The translations under genes were made by a program, and so were the position numbers. From Streptomyces netropsis (GTDB lineage Bacteria; Actinomycetota; Actinomycetes; Streptomycetales; Streptomycetaceae), in assembly GCF_014203545.1 (NCBI RefSeq), contig NZ_JACHJG010000027.1, positions 1 through 35,515 of the forward strand: 35,515 bases of DNA, read 5' to 3'. Shown here one piece after another: positions 15,457-23,879 of the stretch (position 1 is its first letter; each line of letters starts with the position of its first letter). The notes beneath the pieces were generated by a model. It had not been told where the DNA came from, did not search any database, and saw nothing but the letters and a program-made list of their open reading frames with translations.

Positions 15457-17217
15457 ATGGCTTCGGTTCCTTCCCTCGCTTCCTCGCTCGACCGGCGCAT
15501 CGCGGACGCCCTTTCGGCAGCACTGCCGGAGGTTGGTACCGCCGACCCGCTGCTGCGACGAAGCGACCGGGCCGATTTCCAGGCCAACGGGATGCTGGCG
15601 CTCGCCAAGAAGCTGAAGGGCAACCCGCGCGAGCTCGCGGCGAAGGTCGTCGAGCAGCTGCCCGCCGGTGATCTGATCAAGGACGTCGAGGTCTCGGGCC
15701 CCGGCTTCCTGAACATCACGATCACGGACGAGGCGATCGTGAAGACCCTCGCCGAGCGCGCCGCCGACGACCGTCTCGGCGTGCCGTTCGCGGAGCACCC
15801 GGGCACCACGGTCATCGACTACGCCCAGCCGAACGTGGCCAAGGAGATGCACGTCGGTCACCTGCGCAATTCGGTGATCGGCGACGCGGTCGTGCGGATC
15901 CTGGAGTTCTCCGGCGAGAAGGTCGTGCGCCGGCACCACATCGGTGACTGGGGCACCCAGTTCGGCATGCTCATCCAGTACCTGATCGAGCACCCGCACG
16001 AGCTGGACCACGAGGGCGAGGTCTCCGGCGAGGAGGCCATGTCGTCGCTCAACCGGCTGTACAAGGCGTCGCGGACGCTCTTCGACTCCGACGAGGAGTT
16101 CAAGGCCCGGGCCCGGCGCCGGGTGGTCGACCTGCAGGCCGGTGACGAGGAGACCCTCGCGCTGTGGCAGCGGTTCGTCGACGAGTCGAAGATCTACTTC
16201 TACTCGGTCTTCGACAAGCTCGACGTGGAGATCCGCGACGAGGACATCGTCGGCGAGTCCGGTTACAACGACATGCTCGCCGAGACCTGCCGCCTGCTGG
16301 AGGAGTCGGGTGTCGCCGTCCGTTCCAACGGCGCGCTGTGCGTCTTCTTCGACGACGTCAAGGGCCCGGACGGCAAGCCCTCGCCGCTGATCGTCCAGAA
16401 GTCCGACGGCGGCTTCGGTTACGCGGCCACGGACCTGTCCGCGATCCGCGACCGGGTGGACAACCTGAAGGCCGACACCCTGCTGTACGTGGTGGACGCC
16501 CGGCAGTCCCTGCACTTCAAGATGGTCTTCGAGACCGCCCGCCGGGCCGGCTGGCTGACCGAGGGCGTCAAGGCCGTCCAGCTCGGTTTCGGCACGGTGC
16601 TCGGCAAGGACGGCAAGCCGTTCAAGACGCGTGAGGGCGAGACGGTCCGCCTGGTCGACCTGCTCGACGAGGCGGTCGACCGTGCGACGGCCGTCGTCCG
16701 GGAGAAGAGCGAGAAGCTCGGGCTCACGGAGGAGCAGATCATCGAGCGTGGTGCCCAGGTCGGCATCGGCGCGGTGAAGTACGCGGACCTGTCGACGTCC
16801 GTCTCCCGCGACTACAAGTTCGACCTGGACCAGATGGTGTCGCTCAACGGCGACACCAGCGTCTACCTCCAGTACGCCTACGCCCGGATCCAGTCGATCC
16901 TCCGCAAGGCGGGCGAGGCCCGGCCGGTGGCCCACCCGGAGCTCGCGCTGGCCGCGGCCGAGCGCGCGCTGGGCATGCACCTGGACCAGTTCGGGGAGAA
17001 CCTCGCCGAGGTCACGGCCTCCTACGAGCCGCACAAGCTGGCCGGGTACCTCTACCAGCTGGCGTCGCACCTCACGACGTTCTACGCCGAGTGCCCGGTC
17101 CTCAAGGCCGACACCCCGCAGCAGGTCGAGAACCGTCTCTTCCTCTGCGACCTGACGGCCCGCACCCTGCGCCAGGGCATGTCGCTCCTGGGCATCCGGA
17201 CGCCCGAGCAGCTGTAG
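15457..17217 (+). CDS. argS: Arginyl-tRNA synthetase
   Basis: This 586-residue class I synthetase attaches arginine to tRNA-Arg. The N-terminal Add-1-type domain spans ~1-110 (SGPGFLNITI). The HIGH-type motif is HVGH (132-135) within VAKEMHVGHLRNSVIGD. Further catalytic-core signatures are HIGDWGTQFGMLI and KSDGGFGYAATDL. The C-terminal anticodon-binding helices end LASHLTTFYAECPVL, with the terminal MSLLGI(R)TPE pattern typical of ArgRS. A canonical KMSKS is replaced by GKPFKTREGETVRL, as in most bacterial ArgRS. ATG 15457 begins the conserved protein. Length is normal and intact. Confidence 0.97.
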   Translation: MASVPSLASSLDRRIADALSAALPEVGTADPLLRRSDRADFQANGMLALAKKLKGNPRELAAKVVEQLPAGDLIKDVEVSGPGFLNITITDEAIVKTLAERAADDRLGVPFAEHPGTTVIDYAQPNVAKEMHVGHLRNSVIGDAVVRILEFSGEKVVRRHHIGDWGTQFGMLIQYLIEHPHELDHEGEVSGEEAMSSLNRLYKASRTLFDSDEEFKARARRRVVDLQAGDEETLALWQRFVDESKIYFYSVFDKLDVEIRDEDIVGESGYNDMLAETCRLLEESGVAVRSNGALCVFFDDVKGPDGKPSPLIVQKSDGGFGYAATDLSAIRDRVDNLKADTLLYVVDARQSLHFKMVFETARRAGWLTEGVKAVQLGFGTVLGKDGKPFKTREGETVRLVDLLDEAVDRATAVVREKSEKLGLTEEQIIERGAQVGIGAVKYADLSTSVSRDYKFDLDQMVSLNGDTSVYLQYAYARIQSILRKAGEARPVAHPELALAAAERALGMHLDQFGENLAEVTASYEPHKLAGYLYQLASHLTTFYAECPVLKADTPQQVENRLFLCDLTARTLRQGMSLLGIRTPEQL

Positions 17218-17225
17218 TCGGGTGC

Positions 17226-17316
17226 GGGGGCGGGGCCCCTTCCGCGGAGTTCGGGGACGTGCGCCGACGGCGCGCACGTCGCGTCGATTCGCGGAAGTGA
17301 GCCCTACCCCGCCCCC
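17226..17316. terminator. Three-tier nested stem between argS and the ATPase gene
   Basis: Outer arms are GGGGGCGGGG (17226-17235) and CCCCGCCCCC (17307-17316); middle arms CTTCCGCG (17239-17246) and CGCGGAAG (17290-17297); inner arms GACGTGCG (17256-17263) and CGCACGTC (17273-17280). All are perfect. The outer right arm includes the last codons of the leftward gene. It is likely a bidirectional terminator. Confidence 0.65.
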
Positions 17317-17729
17317 AGTTCGAACCAGATCAACTTGCCCGACAGCCCCTGTGGTTGGTCCCGCAGCTCGAAGCCGCCCCAGCTGTCGGCGCACAGGCGT
17401 ACGAGCCCCAGCCCCCGCCCCTGTTCGGCGTCCGCCTCGGGCAGCGCCGCCAGGTCCAGCCGGGGAAGCCGGGGGTTGGTGTCCCACACGGCCACCCGCA
17501 CCCGGTCGCCGTCCTGCTTGACCCGCACCGACGCGGGGCCGTCGGAGTAGCGGTAGGCGTTGGTGACCAGTTCCGAGGTCAACAGTTCGGCGGTGTCGGC
17601 CAGTTCCGGGAAGCCGTGTTCCTCGAAGATCGTGCGCAGCGTACGGCGGGCGATGCAGGGTGCCATGGGGTCGGCGGGCACCTGGAGCGTGTACTCCCAG
17701 TCGTCGGTGAGTTCGGGATCGGTACTCAT
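17304..17729 (-). CDS. RsbW-like ATP-binding protein (HATPase_c_2)
   Basis: This 141-residue single-domain protein resembles anti-sigma kinases and the many Streptomyces ATP-binding regulators. The N-box is ELVTNAYRYSDGP, G1 is VWDTNPRLP and G2 is EQGRGLGLVRL. These bind ATP and, in RsbW/SpoIIAB, phosphorylate a STAS antagonist and hold a sigma factor. ATG 17729 follows GGAGG at the right spacing. It stands alone between argS and hemB and has no adjacent STAS or sigma gene. Two direct repeats lie immediately upstream and may regulate it. Kinase activity is possible but not shown by the sequence. Confidence 0.88.
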   Translation of the reverse strand: MSTDPELTDDWEYTLQVPADPMAPCIARRTLRTIFEEHGFPELADTAELLTSELVTNAYRYSDGPASVRVKQDGDRVRVAVWDTNPRLPRLDLAALPEADAEQGRGLGLVRLCADSWGGFELRDQPQGLSGKLIWFELGAG

Positions 17730-17739
17730 GCACGCCTCC

Positions 17740-17770
17740 ACACTGTAAGCGATGTGCTACACACCGTAAG
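17740..17770. promoter_or_regulatory. Two ACACYGTAAG direct repeats upstream of the ATPase gene
   Basis: ACACTGTAAG (17740-17749) and ACACCGTAAG (17761-17770) are 21 bp apart, i.e. two helical turns. They lie just upstream of the Shine-Dalgarno of the leftward gene, which fits a tandem binding site for a regulator. Confidence 0.45.
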
Positions 17771-17829
17771 GAAGGCAGTGCCCCGGTTTCCAGGCGGGAA
17801 TGCGTGAACGCCCCCGAATCCGGGAACGA

Positions 17830-17866
17830 CGATGGCGGCGTCCCCCTTGGGGGGACGCCGCCATCG
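17830..17866. terminator. Terminator of the haem operon
   Basis: Perfect 17-bp stem CGATGGCGGCGTCCCCC (17830-17846) with its complement at 17850-17866 and a 3-nt loop, 28 nt past the hemB stop. Confidence 0.88.
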
Positions 17867-17894
17867 ATGTGTGCTCCTGCGGCCGGTGCCCGGG

Positions 17895-18884
17895 TTACAG
17901 CTGGCGGGCGACCTCGGTGGCCCAGTACGTGAGGATCATGTTGGCGCCCGCCCGCTTGATGCCGGTGAGCGTCTCCATGATGGCCCGGTCGCGGTCGATC
18001 CAGCCGTTGGCCGCGGCGGCCTCGACCATCGCGTACTCACCGCTGATCTGGTAGGCGGCGACGGGGACGTCCACCGACTCGGCGACCTTGGCGAGGATGT
18101 CGAGGTAGGGCAGGGCCGGCTTGACCATGACCATGTCGGCGCCCTCGGCGAGGTCGAGCGACAGCTCGCGCAGCGACTCGCGGACGTTCGCCGGGTCCTG
18201 CTGGTACGTCTTGCGGTCGCCCTGGAGCGAGGAGCCGACGGCCTCCCGGAAGGGACCGTAGAACGCGGAGGCGTACTTGGCGGTGTAGGCGAGGACCGAG
18301 ACGTCCTCGTGGCCGGTCTGGTCCAGCGCGTCGCGGATGACGCCGACCTGGCCGTCCATCATGCCGCTGGGGCCGACCACATGGACGCCGGCGTCGGCCT
18401 GGACCTGCGCCATCTCGGCGTAGCGCTCCAGGGTCGCGTCGTTGTCCACGCGGCCCTCGGAGTCGAGGACCCCGCAGTGACCGTGGTCGGTGTACTCGTC
18501 GAGGCACAGGTCGGACATGATGACGAGCTCGTCGCCGACCTCGGCCTTCACATCGCGGATGGCGACCTGGAGGATGCCGTCGGGGTCGGTGCCGGCGGTG
18601 CCGGCCGCGTCCTTCTTGTCGTCCTCGGGCACGCCGAAGAGCATGATCCCGGCGACGCCGGCCTCACGTGCCTCGACGGCCGCCTTCCGCAGGGTGTCGC
18701 GGGTGTGCTGGACGACGCCCGGCATGGCGGAGATCGGCACCGGCTCGCCGATGCCCTCCCGCACGAAGGCGGGAAGGATCAGCTCTGCCGGGTGCAGCCG
18801 GGTCTCCGCGACCATGCGGCGCATGGCCGGGGTGGTCCGCAGCCGCCGGGGACGAGCCCCGGGGAACGTTCCGTACGTGCTCAA
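17895..18884 (-). CDS. hemB: Porphobilinogen synthase (delta-aminolevulinate dehydratase)
   Basis: This 329-residue enzyme condenses two 5-aminolevulinate molecules to porphobilinogen. The active-site lysines lie in LAYTAKYASAFYGPFREA and MVMVKPALPYLDI. The metal-binding region reads SDLCLDEYTDHGHCGVL: it keeps the first and last Cys of zinc enzymes but has Asp where the second Cys normally stands. TTG 18884 is taken as start because it overlaps the upstream stop as TTGA and follows GAAGGG; no earlier start fits. It is the last gene of rex-hemACDB and is followed by a strong terminator. Confidence 0.96.
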   Translation of the reverse strand: MSTYGTFPGARPRRLRTTPAMRRMVAETRLHPAELILPAFVREGIGEPVPISAMPGVVQHTRDTLRKAAVEAREAGVAGIMLFGVPEDDKKDAAGTAGTDPDGILQVAIRDVKAEVGDELVIMSDLCLDEYTDHGHCGVLDSEGRVDNDATLERYAEMAQVQADAGVHVVGPSGMMDGQVGVIRDALDQTGHEDVSVLAYTAKYASAFYGPFREAVGSSLQGDRKTYQQDPANVRESLRELSLDLAEGADMVMVKPALPYLDILAKVAESVDVPVAAYQISGEYAMVEAAAANGWIDRDRAIMETLTGIKRAGANMILTYWATEVARQL

Positions 18885-20530
18885 CTCCGTGCCCTTCTAC
18901 GCGATCCGGGCCGCCGCTCGCTCGGGCGGGTGACCGGGTCGCCGGCCTCGAGGGCCGCGTCGCGCCGGGCCGCACCGAAGTCCGCGAGCGCCTCGGCCAG
19001 CTTGTGCACCGAGGGCTCGGGCGACAGCACGTCCACCCGCAGGCCGTGCTCCTCCGCGGTCTTCGCGGTGGCGGGGCCGATGCAGGCGATGACGGTGACA
19101 TTGTGCGGCTTGCCGGCGATGCCGACCAAGTTCCGCACCGTGCTGGAGGAGGTGAACAGCACGGCGTCGAAGCCGCCGCCCTTGATCGCCTCGCGGGTCT
19201 CGGCCGGCGGCGGGGAGGCCCGCACGGTCCGGTAGGCGGTGACGTCGTCGACCTCCCAGCCCAGCTCGATCAGGCCCGCCACCAGGGTCTCGGTGGCGAT
19301 GTCGGCGCGCGGCAGGAAGACGCGGTCGATCGGGTCGAAGACCGGGTCGTAGGGCGGCCAGTCCTCCAGCAGACCGGCGGCCGACTGCTCGCCGCTGGGC
19401 ACGAGGTCGGGCTTCACACCGAACTCGATCAGCGACTTGGCGGTCTGCTCGCCGACGGCCGCGACCTTGATGCCGGCGAAGGCGCGCGCGTCGAGCCCGT
19501 ACTCCTCGAACTTCTCGCGCACCGCCTTGACCGCGTTGACGGAGGTGAAGGCGATCCACTCGTAGCGGCCGGTGACCAGGCCCTTGACCGCGCGCTCCAT
19601 CTGCTGCGGGGTGCGCGGCGGCTCGACCGCGATGGTCGGGACCTCGCTGGGCACGGCGCCGTACGAACGGAGCTGGTCGGAGAGCGAGGCGGCCTGCTCC
19701 TTGGTGCGCGGGACGAGGACGTTCCAGCCGAAGAGCGGCTTGGACTCGAACCACGAGAGCCGGTCGCGCTGCGCGGCCGCGCTGCGCTCCCCGACCACGG
19801 CTATGACCGGCTGACCGCCGTCCGGGGACGGCAGCACCTTGGCGGCCTTGAGCACCTGCGCCAGCGACCCGAGGGTCGCGGTCCAGGTGCGCTGGCGGGT
19901 GGTCGTGCCGGCAACGGTGACGGTGAGCGGGGTGTCGGGCTTGCGCCCGGCGGAGACCAGCTCACCGGCGGCCGCGACGACCGAGTCGAGGGTGGTGGAG
20001 ACGACGGCGGTCACCTCGCTCGCGCCGACCTCGGACCAGCAGGTGTCCGAGGCGGTACGGGCGTCGAGGAACCGCACGTCGGCGCCCTTGCCGTCGCGCA
20101 GCGGGACACCGGCGTAGGCGGGTACGCCGACGGCCGTGGCGACGCCCGGCACCACCTCGAAGGTGATGCCCTCGTTCGCACAGGCCAGCATCTCGTCGGC
20201 GGCGTTGCCGTCGAGGCCGGGGTCGCCGAGGACGGCACGGACGACCCGCTTGCCGCCGCGCGCGGCCGTCATGACAAGATTGGCGGTGTCCCTAAGGACG
20301 GGGATGTCGGCGGTTTTTGATGCCTCATCAGTAACCGTCTGGGCAGGCATGTCCACATGGGCGCGCGCATGCGCACGCACCACGTCGAGCACCTGCGGAT
20401 CGGCGATCAGGACGTCAGCGGTCGCAAGTGCCTCCACGGCGCGCAGCGTCAGCAGTCCCGGGTCTCCGGGGCCGGCACCGAGGAAGGTGACGTGCCCGTG
20501 CACGGGGTGGATCGGGGCGGTGGGGTTCAA
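18881..20530 (-). CDS. hemD: Fused uroporphyrinogen-III methyltransferase-like / uroporphyrinogen-III synthase
   Basis: The protein has 549 residues. The N-terminal half (~10-245) is a tetrapyrrole-methylase fold: VTFLGAGPGDPGLLTLRA, then VPGVATAVGVPAYAGVPL. The C-terminal half (~265-510) is HemD, which closes hydroxymethylbilane to uroporphyrinogen III: VLVPRTKEQAASLSDQL, WIAFTSVNAVKAV, FLPRADIATETLV, DAVLFTSSSTVRNLV. In the methylase half the usual KGGDPFVFGRG is degenerate (VLGDPGLDGNAADE), so methyltransferase activity is doubtful. The gene overlaps hemC upstream (ATGA) and hemB downstream (TTGA). The Arg-rich tail (RRPGSRRRARS) is not part of either fold. Confidence 0.93.
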   Translation of the reverse strand: MNPTAPIHPVHGHVTFLGAGPGDPGLLTLRAVEALATADVLIADPQVLDVVRAHARAHVDMPAQTVTDEASKTADIPVLRDTANLVMTAARGGKRVVRAVLGDPGLDGNAADEMLACANEGITFEVVPGVATAVGVPAYAGVPLRDGKGADVRFLDARTASDTCWSEVGASEVTAVVSTTLDSVVAAAGELVSAGRKPDTPLTVTVAGTTTRQRTWTATLGSLAQVLKAAKVLPSPDGGQPVIAVVGERSAAAQRDRLSWFESKPLFGWNVLVPRTKEQAASLSDQLRSYGAVPSEVPTIAVEPPRTPQQMERAVKGLVTGRYEWIAFTSVNAVKAVREKFEEYGLDARAFAGIKVAAVGEQTAKSLIEFGVKPDLVPSGEQSAAGLLEDWPPYDPVFDPIDRVFLPRADIATETLVAGLIELGWEVDDVTAYRTVRASPPPAETREAIKGGGFDAVLFTSSSTVRNLVGIAGKPHNVTVIACIGPATAKTAEEHGLRVDVLSPEPSVHKLAEALADFGAARRDAALEAGDPVTRPSERRPGSRRRARS

Positions 20531-21591
20531 AGTGCTCGCTCCCCCATAAGACCGGCCGCACCCTTGTCGAGCATCTCGGCGGCGAGTTCGCGGCCGAGGG
20601 CCACGGCTTCTTCGCTGGACGACGGTACGGGACCAGTGGTGGACAGCTGCACCAACGTCTTGCCGTCGGTCGAACCGACGACGCCACGCAGGCGCATTTC
20701 AGTGACAATCTGCCCGTCGGCCAACAGGTCGGCCAGCGCACCCACAGGTGCGGAGCAGCCGGCCTCCAGGGCGGCGAGCAGGGAACGCTCGGCGGTCACG
20801 GCGACCCGGGTGTACGGGTCGTCGAGCTCGGCGAGCTGTGCCGCGAGGTCCGCGTTGGCCGCGGTGCACTCGATGGCCAGTGCCCCCTGACCGGGGGCGG
20901 GCAGGACCGCGTCGGCGTCCAGGAACTGGGTCGCCTCCCCGATCCGGCCGATGCGGGTGAGACCGGCGGCGGCGAGGACGACTGCATCCAGCTCGCCGTC
21001 GGTCACAAAACCGACGCGGGTGTCGATGTTGCCGCGGATCGGCACGGTCTCGATCTCGAGTCCGTGCGACCGCGCCCACGCGTTGAGCTGCGCCATGCGG
21101 CGCGGCGATCCGGTTCCGATCCGGGCCACCCCGTTCCGGGAGGACGCCGGGAGGGTCTCGAGGGTCAGCCCGTCACGGGCGACCAGGACGTCCCTGGGGT
21201 CCTCGCGGGCCGGGATCGCGGCCAGGACGAGGTCGTCCGGCTGCGCGGTCGGCAGGTCCTTGAGGGAATGCACGGCGAAGTCGATCTCGTCGGCGAGCAG
21301 CGCGTCACGCAGCGCGGAGACGAAGACTCCGGTGCCGCCGATCTGCGCGAGGTGCTCCCGCGAGACATCGCCGTACGTCGTGATCTCGACCAGCTCGACC
21401 GGTCGCCCGGTGAGCTGGTGGACCGCCTCCGCCACCTGGCCGGACTGGGCCATGGCGAGCTTGCTGCGGCGGGTGCCGAGGCGCAGCGGCCGCTGGTCGG
21501 ACACGGCGCCGTGCGGGCCGGGCGCGCCGGCGGTGCTGTGCGCACCGGCCGCGGCCTTGCCCGAGGCGGCCGTGGAGGGGGTGTCGTTCAT
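20527..21591 (-). CDS. hemC: Hydroxymethylbilane synthase (porphobilinogen deaminase)
   Basis: This 354-residue enzyme polymerises four porphobilinogens to hydroxymethylbilane. Core motifs are LRLGTRRSKLAMAQ, GTGVFVSALRDALL, DFAVHSLKDLPT, RIGTGSPRRMAQL and RGNIDTRV. The dipyrromethane cofactor is attached to C279 in LEAGCSAPVGA. The first ~35 residues are an Ala/Gly-rich extension before the conserved domain. The start overlaps the hemA stop and the stop overlaps the hemD start, each by ATGA. The gene is intact. Confidence 0.97.
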   Translation of the reverse strand: MNDTPSTAASGKAAAGAHSTAGAPGPHGAVSDQRPLRLGTRRSKLAMAQSGQVAEAVHQLTGRPVELVEITTYGDVSREHLAQIGGTGVFVSALRDALLADEIDFAVHSLKDLPTAQPDDLVLAAIPAREDPRDVLVARDGLTLETLPASSRNGVARIGTGSPRRMAQLNAWARSHGLEIETVPIRGNIDTRVGFVTDGELDAVVLAAAGLTRIGRIGEATQFLDADAVLPAPGQGALAIECTAANADLAAQLAELDDPYTRVAVTAERSLLAALEAGCSAPVGALADLLADGQIVTEMRLRGVVGSTDGKTLVQLSTTGPVPSSSEEAVALGRELAAEMLDKGAAGLMGERAL

Positions 21592-23024
21592 GCTGGCTCC
21601 CGTCCGGGGTCACGCGTGTCGGCCCGGCTGACGGCGGCGACCGCCTGCGGGTCGAGATCGAAGAGTTCCCGCAGGGCGTCGGCGTAGCCGGCGCCGCCGG
21701 GGGTCGAGGCCAGCTCCTTGACCCGCACGGTGGGCGCGTGGAGGAGCTTGTCGACGACACGTCGCACGGTCTGCGTGATCTCCGCGCGCTGCTTGTCGTC
21801 GAGGTCGGGCAGGCGGCCGTCGAGCCGGGCGATCTCGCCCGCGACGACGTCCGCGGCCATGGTGCGCAGGGCGACCACGGTGGGCGTGATGTGCGCGGCC
21901 CGCTGGGCGGCGCCGAAGGCGGCGACCTCGTCGGAGACGATGGACCGCACCTGGTCGACGTCGGCGGCCATGGGCGCGTCGGCGGAGGCCTCGGCGAGCG
22001 TCTCGATGTCGACGAGGCGGGCGCCTTCGACCCCGTGCGCGGCGGCGTCGATGTCGCGGGGCATCGCGAGGTCGAGGAGCGCGAGGACGACGCCGTCGGC
22101 CGGGCCGGCCGGGCCGTCCTCGCAGGTCTCGTCGACGGCGCAGAGCGCGTCCCGGTGGCCGCCGGCGTCCGTACGGGCGGCGAGGGCCAGACGTATGGCG
22201 TCGGCCGTCAGCACCAGGCCCGTCGCGCCGGTGCAGGAGACGACGACGTCCGCGCGGGACAGCTCGTCCGCCACGGCGGTCATCTCCACGGCGGAGGCCG
22301 TGAACCCGCCGCGGGCGGCGGGGCCCGCGGGCTCGGTGAGGATCGCGGCGAGGCGCCGGGCCCGCTCGACCGTGCGGTTGGCGACGGCGACGTGGGCGAC
22401 GCCCGCGCGCGCGAGGGTGGCGGCGGCGAGGGAGGACATGGAGCCGGCGCCGATGACGAGGGCGCGCTTGCCCGCGGCCCAGTCGGCGACGGGCGTGTCG
22501 CGGGCGAGCTGCTCCAGACCGAAGGTCACCAGCGACTGGCCGGCCTTGTCGATGCCGGTCTCGCTGTGGGCGCGCTTGCCGACGCGCAGGGCCTGCTGGA
22601 AGAGGTCGTTGAGCAGTCGGCCCGCGGTGTGCAGTTCCTGGCCGAGGGCGAGCGCGTCCTTGATCTGGCCGAGGATCTGACCCTCGCCGACGACCATCGA
22701 GTCCAGCCCGCAGGCCACCGAGAAGAGGTGGTGGACGGCCCGGTCCTCGTAGTGCACGTAGAGGTAGGGGGTCAGCTCGTCCAGGCCGACGCCCGTGTGC
22801 CGGGCGAGCAGCGTGGACAGCTCGGCGACACCGGCGTGGAACTTGTCCACGTCGGCGTACAGCTCGATGCGGTTGCACGTGGCAAGCACGGTCGCCTCGG
22901 TGGCGGGCTCGGCCGCCAGCGTGTCGTGCAACAGCTTGGCCTGCGCGTCCGCCGCGAGGGCGGCTCGCTCCAGCACGCTGACGGGCGCGCTGCGGTGACT
23001 CAGGCCGACGACGAGCAGGCTCAT
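21588..23024 (-). CDS. hemA: Glutamyl-tRNA reductase
   Basis: This 478-residue NADPH enzyme reduces glutamyl-tRNA to glutamate-1-semialdehyde, the entry step of haem synthesis. The catalytic nucleophile is C50 in ATCNRIELY. Other signatures are GLDSMVVGEGQILGQIK, GKRAHSETGI and the Rossmann motif VIGAGSMSSLAA. The protein is longer than the usual ~420-450 residues owing to an insertion around DAGGHRDALCAVDETCEDG. ATG 23024 overlaps the rex stop as ATGA. Its transcription is expected to follow Rex control from the promoter upstream of rex. Confidence 0.97.
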   Translation of the reverse strand: MSLLVVGLSHRSAPVSVLERAALAADAQAKLLHDTLAAEPATEATVLATCNRIELYADVDKFHAGVAELSTLLARHTGVGLDELTPYLYVHYEDRAVHHLFSVACGLDSMVVGEGQILGQIKDALALGQELHTAGRLLNDLFQQALRVGKRAHSETGIDKAGQSLVTFGLEQLARDTPVADWAAGKRALVIGAGSMSSLAAATLARAGVAHVAVANRTVERARRLAAILTEPAGPAARGGFTASAVEMTAVADELSRADVVVSCTGATGLVLTADAIRLALAARTDAGGHRDALCAVDETCEDGPAGPADGVVLALLDLAMPRDIDAAAHGVEGARLVDIETLAEASADAPMAADVDQVRSIVSDEVAAFGAAQRAAHITPTVVALRTMAADVVAGEIARLDGRLPDLDDKQRAEITQTVRRVVDKLLHAPTVRVKELASTPGGAGYADALRELFDLDPQAVAAVSRADTRDPGREPA

Positions 23025-23785
23025 GCCGGCATCACGGCGGGGACATCCCCGTCCGGTCCCTTTCGGCCGCCGCCGGTCGTGCGCGGCACGCGGGGCGGGG
23101 TGGCGGCGGTCTGCGCGGCGTCCTCGCCGGCCTTGCGCTGCTCGTGGAAGGCGAGGATCTGCAGCTCGATGGAGAGGTCGACCTTGCGGACGTCCACGCC
23201 TTCGGGCACGGAGAGGACCGTGGGCGCGAAGTTGAGGATCGAGGTGACCCCGGCCTCGACGAGCCGGTCGCAGACCTGCTGCGCGGCACCCGCCGGGGTG
23301 GCGATGACACCGATGGAGACGCCGTTGTCCGTGATGATCGCTTCGAGTTCGTCGGTGTGCCGCACGGGCAGCCCGGCGACCGGCTTGCCGGCCATGGCCG
23401 GGTCGGCGTCGATCAGGGCCGCGACGCGGAAGCCGCGGGAGGCGAAGCCGCCGTAGTTGGCCAGGGCGGCGCCGAGGTTTCCGATGCCGACGATGACGAC
23501 CGGCCAGTCCTGGGTGAGGCCGAGTTCCCGCGAGATCTGGTAGACGAGGTACTCGACGTCGTAGCCGACACCGCGCGTGCCGTACGAGCCGAGGTAGCTG
23601 AAGTCCTTGCGCAGCTTGGCGGAGTTGACCCCCGCCGCGGTCGCGAGCTCCTCGGAGGAGACCGTGGGTACCGAACGCTCGGAGAGCGCGGTCAGCGCAC
23701 GCAGATACAGCGGAAGCCGGGCGACGGTGGCCTCGGGAATCCCTCGGCTTCGGGTCGCCGGTCGGTGAGTTCGGCCAGTTGCCAC
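23021..23785 (-). CDS. rex: Redox-sensing transcriptional repressor Rex
   Basis: This 254-residue protein binds NADH or NAD+ and leaves its operator when NADH rises. The winged-helix part is TVSSEELATAAGVNSAKLRKDFSYLGSYGTRG (written here as separate blocks: SSEELATAAGVN, KLRKDFSYLG). The Rossmann part starts VVIVGIGNLGAAL and ends with the domain-swapped helix region QILAFHEQRK. GTG 23785 follows AGGAGC with 5 nt spacing. It leads rex-hemACDB, the arrangement known in S. coelicolor. A near-perfect Rex operator lies on its own promoter, so it represses itself and the haem genes. Confidence 0.97.
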   Translation of the reverse strand: MATGRTHRPATRSRGIPEATVARLPLYLRALTALSERSVPTVSSEELATAAGVNSAKLRKDFSYLGSYGTRGVGYDVEYLVYQISRELGLTQDWPVVIVGIGNLGAALANYGGFASRGFRVAALIDADPAMAGKPVAGLPVRHTDELEAIITDNGVSIGVIATPAGAAQQVCDRLVEAGVTSILNFAPTVLSVPEGVDVRKVDLSIELQILAFHEQRKAGEDAAQTAATPPRVPRTTGGGRKGPDGDVPAVMPA

Positions 23786-23850
23786 GGTGCTCCTGCGGGT
23801 AGAGCGGGGCTGCGGGCGGCGCCTTGTCCCAGGACCGCCCCGTCGAACGC

Positions 23851-23879
23851 AGGCTATGCCTTTGTGAACGCGTGCACAA
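23851..23879 (-). promoter_or_regulatory. rex-hem promoter overlapped by Rex operator
   Basis: On the minus strand, TTGTGC (23879-23874) as -35 and TAGCCT (23856-23851) as -10 are 17 bp apart. The palindrome TTGTGAACGCGTGCACAA (23862-23879) matches the Rex consensus TTGTGAAnnnnTTCACAA at all but one position and covers the -35 and spacer, so bound Rex would block polymerase. Confidence 0.85.

Noticed and set aside
15282..17733. Extension of the lysS frame upstream through the argS region
   Set aside because: The frame is open by GC bias but is antisense to argS. The LysRS family begins at VAQSTEADWV with a ribosome-binding site before GTG 15279.
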